A DNA stretch of 64,000 bases from Rothia nasisuis. Its GTDB lineage: Bacteria; Actinomycetota; Actinomycetes; Actinomycetales; Micrococcaceae. Shown here piece by piece: positions 61,164 through 64,000 of this stretch (position 1 is its first letter; each line of letters starts with the position of its first letter). The translations under genes and the position numbers were made by a program. The stretch covers positions 18,602-82,601 of the forward strand of contig NZ_CAKMSB010000012.1 in assembly GCF_928381405.1 (NCBI RefSeq), read 5' to 3'. The notes beneath the pieces were generated by a model. The model saw only the letters and a program-made list of their open reading frames with translations. It ran no database searches and was not told the DNA's origin.

Positions 61164-61180
61164 TTTTGAATAAGCCTCAC
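61164..61180 (-). repeat. End of the short repeat family next to the IS remnant (copy F)
   Basis: TTTTGAATAAGCCTCAC matches the repeat end in reverse orientation and directly follows the truncated transposase gene. I find no inverted partner on the other side. Confidence 0.45.
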
Positions 61181-61213
61181 AGAGGAGGCTATGCCAGCGC
61201 TCCGCGCATGATG
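61178..61213 (+). repeat. 36-bp direct repeat, first copy
   Basis: The 36 bases from CACAGAGGAGGCTATGCC through CGCATGATG recur exactly at 61281-61316, 103 bp further on. Confidence 0.9.
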
Positions 61214-61245
61214 ACGCCACTCACCCCTATCAAACTGGCTAAAAT

Positions 61246-61267
61246 CGCCCCACCGGGGCAATTTTTT
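61246..61267 (+). terminator. Weak intrinsic terminator (plus strand)
   Basis: A GCCCC-ACC-GGGGC hairpin (61247-61259) followed by AATTTTTT. The stem has only 5 bp but the U-run is good. It lies between the two 36-bp repeats. Confidence 0.5.
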
Positions 61268-61273
61268 AACGCC

Positions 61274-61340
61274 AGGGGCACACAGAGGAGGCTATGCCAG
61301 CGCTCCGCGCATGATGGCATAGCCTCCTCTGTGTGCCCCT
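61274..61340. repeat. Perfect 26-bp inverted repeat overlapping the tRNA 3' end
   Basis: Arms 61274-61299 and 61315-61340 are perfect inverted copies with a 15-nt loop. The right arm contains the last 7 nt of the tRNA gene and its downstream flank. The left arm contains the second copy of the 36-bp direct repeat. On the minus strand it would form a very stable hairpin at the tRNA 3' end. Confidence 0.85.
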
Positions 61341-61407
61341 ACTCGGACTCGAACCGAGAACACAAGGATTTTAAGTCCTCTGCCTCTGCCAATTGGGCTA
61401 TAGGGGC
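61334..61407 (-). tRNA. tRNA with anticodon UAA (nominal tRNA-Leu), short variable loop
   Basis: The 74-nt sequence has acceptor GCCCCTA paired with TAGGGGC, discriminator A, anticodon stem GAGGA/TCCTT with loop CTTAAAA (UAA) and T-arm CTCGG-TTCGAGT-CCGAG. The variable region is only 5 nt (GTGTT), so it is a class I tRNA, whereas tRNA-Leu normally has a long variable arm. CCA is not encoded. The amino acid call rests on the anticodon only. Confidence 0.75.
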
Positions 61408-61471
61408 CTGGGCTGGCGCCCGCCCTCCCGGGCAGGCACCAAACACCTCTTTATTTATACCAGAAAAGAGC

Positions 61472-62857
61472 CTAGAGCCTTGCCTTAGTCTTTTCAGGTG
61501 CGGTACCCGTGGCCTGCTGGAAAGCACGGCGCGGCGAACGCTGGTGACGAATCGACGAAGTATCGCGACCAAACACCTGGTTCAGAGCCCAGGTAGCCAT
61601 AACACGGGCGGTGCGCTCAATCGTGGGAATAGCCACACCGTGATAGCCGCGGTGCATCATCCAGGCGATAGGCCCGCCAATAGTCTTCCCCTTGAAATTA
61701 GCCACACCCTTCCACAGGCCCAAACCAGCAACAACGCCGAGAGTCTCATGGTAGTAGTCAGTCAGGGCCTCACCACGGCGCTTAGCCAGCAAATTCTCCG
61801 CCAGCTTCACAGCCTGACGGGAGGCGTGCTGAGCATTAGGGACGCAGAAACCGCCCACGCCGCCACCCGAAAGATCGGGAACAGCAGCGTTATCGCCAGC
61901 AGCCCAAGCGTCCTCAATAACACCATCGTCACCCGCTACACGCAGGTCAGCCTGCACACGAACACGGCCTCGCTCGTCAATGGGGAAATCAGTATCCGCC
62001 AGCACGGGGGCCGCGGCAACGCCGGCGGTCCAGATCAGGGTGTCAGTATCAAGTTCACCGGCCGGCGACTTATCGCCCATGTTAATAAGCTGCAGGTGTC
62101 CGTCAGTGGCATCCGACAGAGAAGTATTGAGAAGAACCTCAATACCACGGGAACGCAGTTCAGCAACGACCTTCTCAGCACGGTCAGCAGGAACCTCGGG
62201 CATAATGCGGGGAGCGGCCTCAACCATCACGAAACGCAGGTCTGAGATACGCAGACGATCATTGCGGTTGACCGCTTCACGGGCCATATCTTCAAGCTCT
62301 GAAATGGTTTCAACACCGGCAAAACCGCCACCAACAATAACGAAAGTCAGGGCGCGGCGGCGCTCGTCCTCGTCAATGCTCAAAGAAGCAATCTCGATGC
62401 GCTCGAGAACCCAGTTGCGAACGGAAACCGCTTCTTCAACGGTCTTCATGCCGATGGCTACGTCAGCCAGACCGGGAATGGGGAAGGCACGGGTAACGGC
62501 ACCCGCACCGAGAACGATTTCGTCGTAGGTCAGCTCAAAGGGCTCACCGGCGTTGATGGGCTCAATGGTCGCCGTCTTGGTGGCATGGTTAACGCCAATG
62601 ACGCGGCCACCAATGATCTCTGAGTCGCGCAAGTGCTGGCGCAGCGGCACCGTGGCGTTACGGCCTTCCATAGAGCCCGCAGCCACTTCGGGCAGGAAGG
62701 GCTGGTAGGTCATGTAGGGGTTAGGGTCGACAACGGTGACGACACCGCCGGATTCCTTAATGACCTTCTGAATTTTCTTTGCGACGGTGAAACCGACGTA
62801 GCCGCCGCCGACGATGAGGACGCGGGGCCGGTCCTGTGCAATCTTATTGAATGCCAT
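61472..62857 (-). CDS. ndh: Type II NADH dehydrogenase
   Basis: The 461-residue flavoprotein passes electrons from NADH to menaquinone without proton pumping. It has RVLIVGGGYVGFTVAKKIQK (FAD-binding GxGxxG), VVDPNPYMTYQPFLPEVAAG, LTFVIVGGGFAGVETISEL (NADH-binding), DTLIWTAGVAAAPVL and AWAAGDNAAVPD, then a C-terminal membrane-binding part with KGVANFKGKTIGGPIAWMMH. AGGAAG precedes the ATG. Length fits actinobacterial NDH-2. It lies 64 bp from the tRNA and is transcribed in the same direction. Confidence 0.95.
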   Translation of the reverse strand: MAFNKIAQDRPRVLIVGGGYVGFTVAKKIQKVIKESGGVVTVVDPNPYMTYQPFLPEVAAGSMEGRNATVPLRQHLRDSEIIGGRVIGVNHATKTATIEPINAGEPFELTYDEIVLGAGAVTRAFPIPGLADVAIGMKTVEEAVSVRNWVLERIEIASLSIDEDERRRALTFVIVGGGFAGVETISELEDMAREAVNRNDRLRISDLRFVMVEAAPRIMPEVPADRAEKVVAELRSRGIEVLLNTSLSDATDGHLQLINMGDKSPAGELDTDTLIWTAGVAAAPVLADTDFPIDERGRVRVQADLRVAGDDGVIEDAWAAGDNAAVPDLSGGGVGGFCVPNAQHASRQAVKLAENLLAKRRGEALTDYYHETLGVVAGLGLWKGVANFKGKTIGGPIAWMMHRGYHGVAIPTIERTARVMATWALNQVFGRDTSSIRHQRSPRRAFQQATGTAPEKTKARL

Positions 62858-62990
62858 GCGAGTTAACTTCCTGTTGGTGTGCTGCCGGTGCTCCGGCTAA
62901 AAGTCTCCATGCTTATATTGCCACTTTTACGGTGTTTAAGCATATTTTTGGGCTCGGTGTTTGCTGTGAGCCTGCCCTGCCGGTCTGACC

Positions 62991-64000
62991 TCAACGGCGG
63001 CTTCGCTGAATGACGCGGGTGAGCTGGTGAATCGAACCGAAAGTGATGATAGCTACCCAAAGGGCGAAGGCTGCCAGAACGATGAAAGGCAGAACCCCCG
63101 AATCTTCAACGGGGCGTACGGGTGTGGGGGCGGCCGCTTCAGTGATAGTTTCACCTACCTGGTGTACGGGCGTCTCATCAGATGCGGGTGTGGGTGTGAG
63201 TGTGTTCTTGCGGTGCACAGCAATCCAGTGACTCATAGATCCAAGCGGGTTGGTGTCGGTATCGTGCGGTGTGTCTGGGGCAAGGGCTGCGGCGGGGTTG
63301 ATAATTCCGTAGCCGTAGAGGGCATCGCGGCCCGGCTCACCGGCCTCGTCCGCTGACGAGATGATGCGCTGAATCACCTGATTGGCAGTCAGATCAGGGT
63401 ATTTTTCCATGATGAGGGCTGCCAGGCCCGTAACGATGGGGGCGGCAGCAGAGGTCCCCGACCAGGTTGCGTACCTGTTCGAGGGGATAGCCCCAATCAT
63501 GCTCTCGCTGGGCCCTGAGACGGCAATTGAGATTCCCTGCGAGGACGATGACTGCGAGTCCTGCCTGTTCTGATCAACACCACCGACCGTGAGGACGCCG
63601 GGCATGGTGGCGGGTGCACCCACCTGGGTGAGCCCGGCCCCGCGGTTGCCAGCAGAGGCCACCAGGAGCACCCCCCGCTCTTCGGCGTAGGCAAAAGCCG
63701 AATCCCACGATTCTGGCCAGGAGGTGTTGTCTGAACCCACCGACAGGTTGATGATGTCGGCCCCGTTATCCACCGCGTAGCGCACGGCGTCGGGTATCTG
63801 CTCGTCCACGGAGCGGGTGCCGGTGGTACCCAGTTCCAGGGAAATAGGCAAAATGGTGGCCTCTGGAGCCACACCAATCATGCCTGCGGGGGCGCCGGGC
63901 TGCTCAGGGTTAGCCGGGGTAGTCCCGTCCGTGTGCCCGTGCCCGGCGATCAGAGAGGCCACCAGGGTGCCGTGCTCAGGTTCGATGCCCAGCCCCTCCC
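62991..64000 (-). CDS. Mycosin-like subtilisin (S8) protease, C-terminal part
   Basis: The frame stays open at the window edge, so the N-terminus with signal peptide and catalytic Asp is missing; about 336 residues are visible. EPEHGTLVASLIAGHG carries the catalytic His (H-G-T-x-V-A), VLLVASAGNRGAGL the oxyanion Asn, and ATWSGTSAAAPIVTGLAAL the catalytic Ser. A Pro/Thr-rich linker and one membrane helix (VLPFIVLAAFALWVAIITFG) with a basic tail end the protein, the layout of MycP mycosins of type VII secretion. This suggests an ESX-type locus beyond the window, but other anchored subtilases are possible. Confidence 0.85.
   Translation of the reverse strand, partial: EGLGIEPEHGTLVASLIAGHGHTDGTTPANPEQPGAPAGMIGVAPEATILPISLELGTTGTRSVDEQIPDAVRYAVDNGADIINLSVGSDNTSWPESWDSAFAYAEERGVLLVASAGNRGAGLTQVGAPATMPGVLTVGGVDQNRQDSQSSSSQGISIAVSGPSESMIGAIPSNRYATWSGTSAAAPIVTGLAALIMEKYPDLTANQVIQRIISSADEAGEPGRDALYGYGIINPAAALAPDTPHDTDTNPLGSMSHWIAVHRKNTLTPTPASDETPVHQVGETITEAAAPTPVRPVEDSGVLPFIVLAAFALWVAIITFGSIHQLTRVIQRSRR

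Noticed and set aside
62000..62528. Open frame antisense to ndh
   Set aside because: Ser/Arg-rich translation typical of the antisense of a high-GC gene; ndh is unambiguous.
1..64000. CRISPR array, rRNA operon or prophage
   Set aside because: No regularly spaced repeats, no rRNA sequence and no phage structural or integrase genes were found.

Overview
The window looks like chromosome from a moderately high-GC actinobacterium of the Micrococcaceae, most likely a Rothia-type organism. The evidence is a mycothiol S-conjugate amidase, a WhiB regulator beside a DUF3499 gene, TIGR03089, DUF4245 and DUF4307 family proteins, an LCP ligase with a Fem-type ligase, a mycosin-like subtilase, actinobacterial housekeeping gene order and many leaderless starts. 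Genus is inference from gene content, not from a marker gene.

Region 1 (1-7.7 kb, minus strand) is a surface-glycan cluster: five glycosyltransferases plus a nonulosonic (sialic-type) acid pair, an unusually fused NeuB-like synthase and a NeuA-like CMP-sugar synthetase. Region 2 (8-13.4 kb) is housekeeping: prs, glmU, tRNA-Gln, a low-molecular-weight tyrosine phosphatase and an ABC-F ATPase. Region 3 (13.4-20.2 kb) is a second glycan cluster with a GT11-like enzyme, two GT4, two GT2 and a PglK-like ABC flippase. Region 4 (20.4-27.3 kb) returns to ispE, rsmA, a GT87 mannosyltransferase, tatD, rsmI and a protein O-mannosyltransferase. The glycan genes therefore appear wedged into a normally compact housekeeping neighbourhood.

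Region 5 (27.3-39.9 kb) holds cell-envelope and core genes: a TIGR01906 membrane protein, an L,D-transpeptidase, DUF3499, whiB, TIGR03089, gtrA, purK, purE, LCP, femX-like, glpX, DUF4245 and a beta-carbonic anhydrase. Region 6 (40-49.5 kb) is a catabolic unit. hmgA, an unknown gene, a fumarylacetoacetase, scoA, scoB and a thiolase run as one operon that takes homogentisate to acetyl-CoA. fumC converges on it and a GntP-type permease diverges from it. No recognisable maleylacetoacetate isomerase is present, and the unknown gene between hmgA and the hydrolase is the natural candidate.

Region 7 (49.7-64 kb) holds a MarR regulator, a Nudix hydrolase, an A24-type peptidase, a cis-prenyltransferase, a haemolysin-III protein, mca, greA, ilvA, an AI-2E exporter family protein, a BI-1 family protein, a HAD phosphatase, a decayed IS110-type transposase, a tRNA with anticodon UAA, ndh and the C-terminal part of a mycosin-like subtilase.

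Two patterns cut across the window. One is a family of short repeats whose ends carry GAGGCTTATTCA. They sit at junctions of accessory and core DNA and supply stop or start codons to neighbouring genes. The other is a set of at least ten genes with a TANNNT-like -10 box only 6-7 nt before the start codon, implying leaderless mRNAs.
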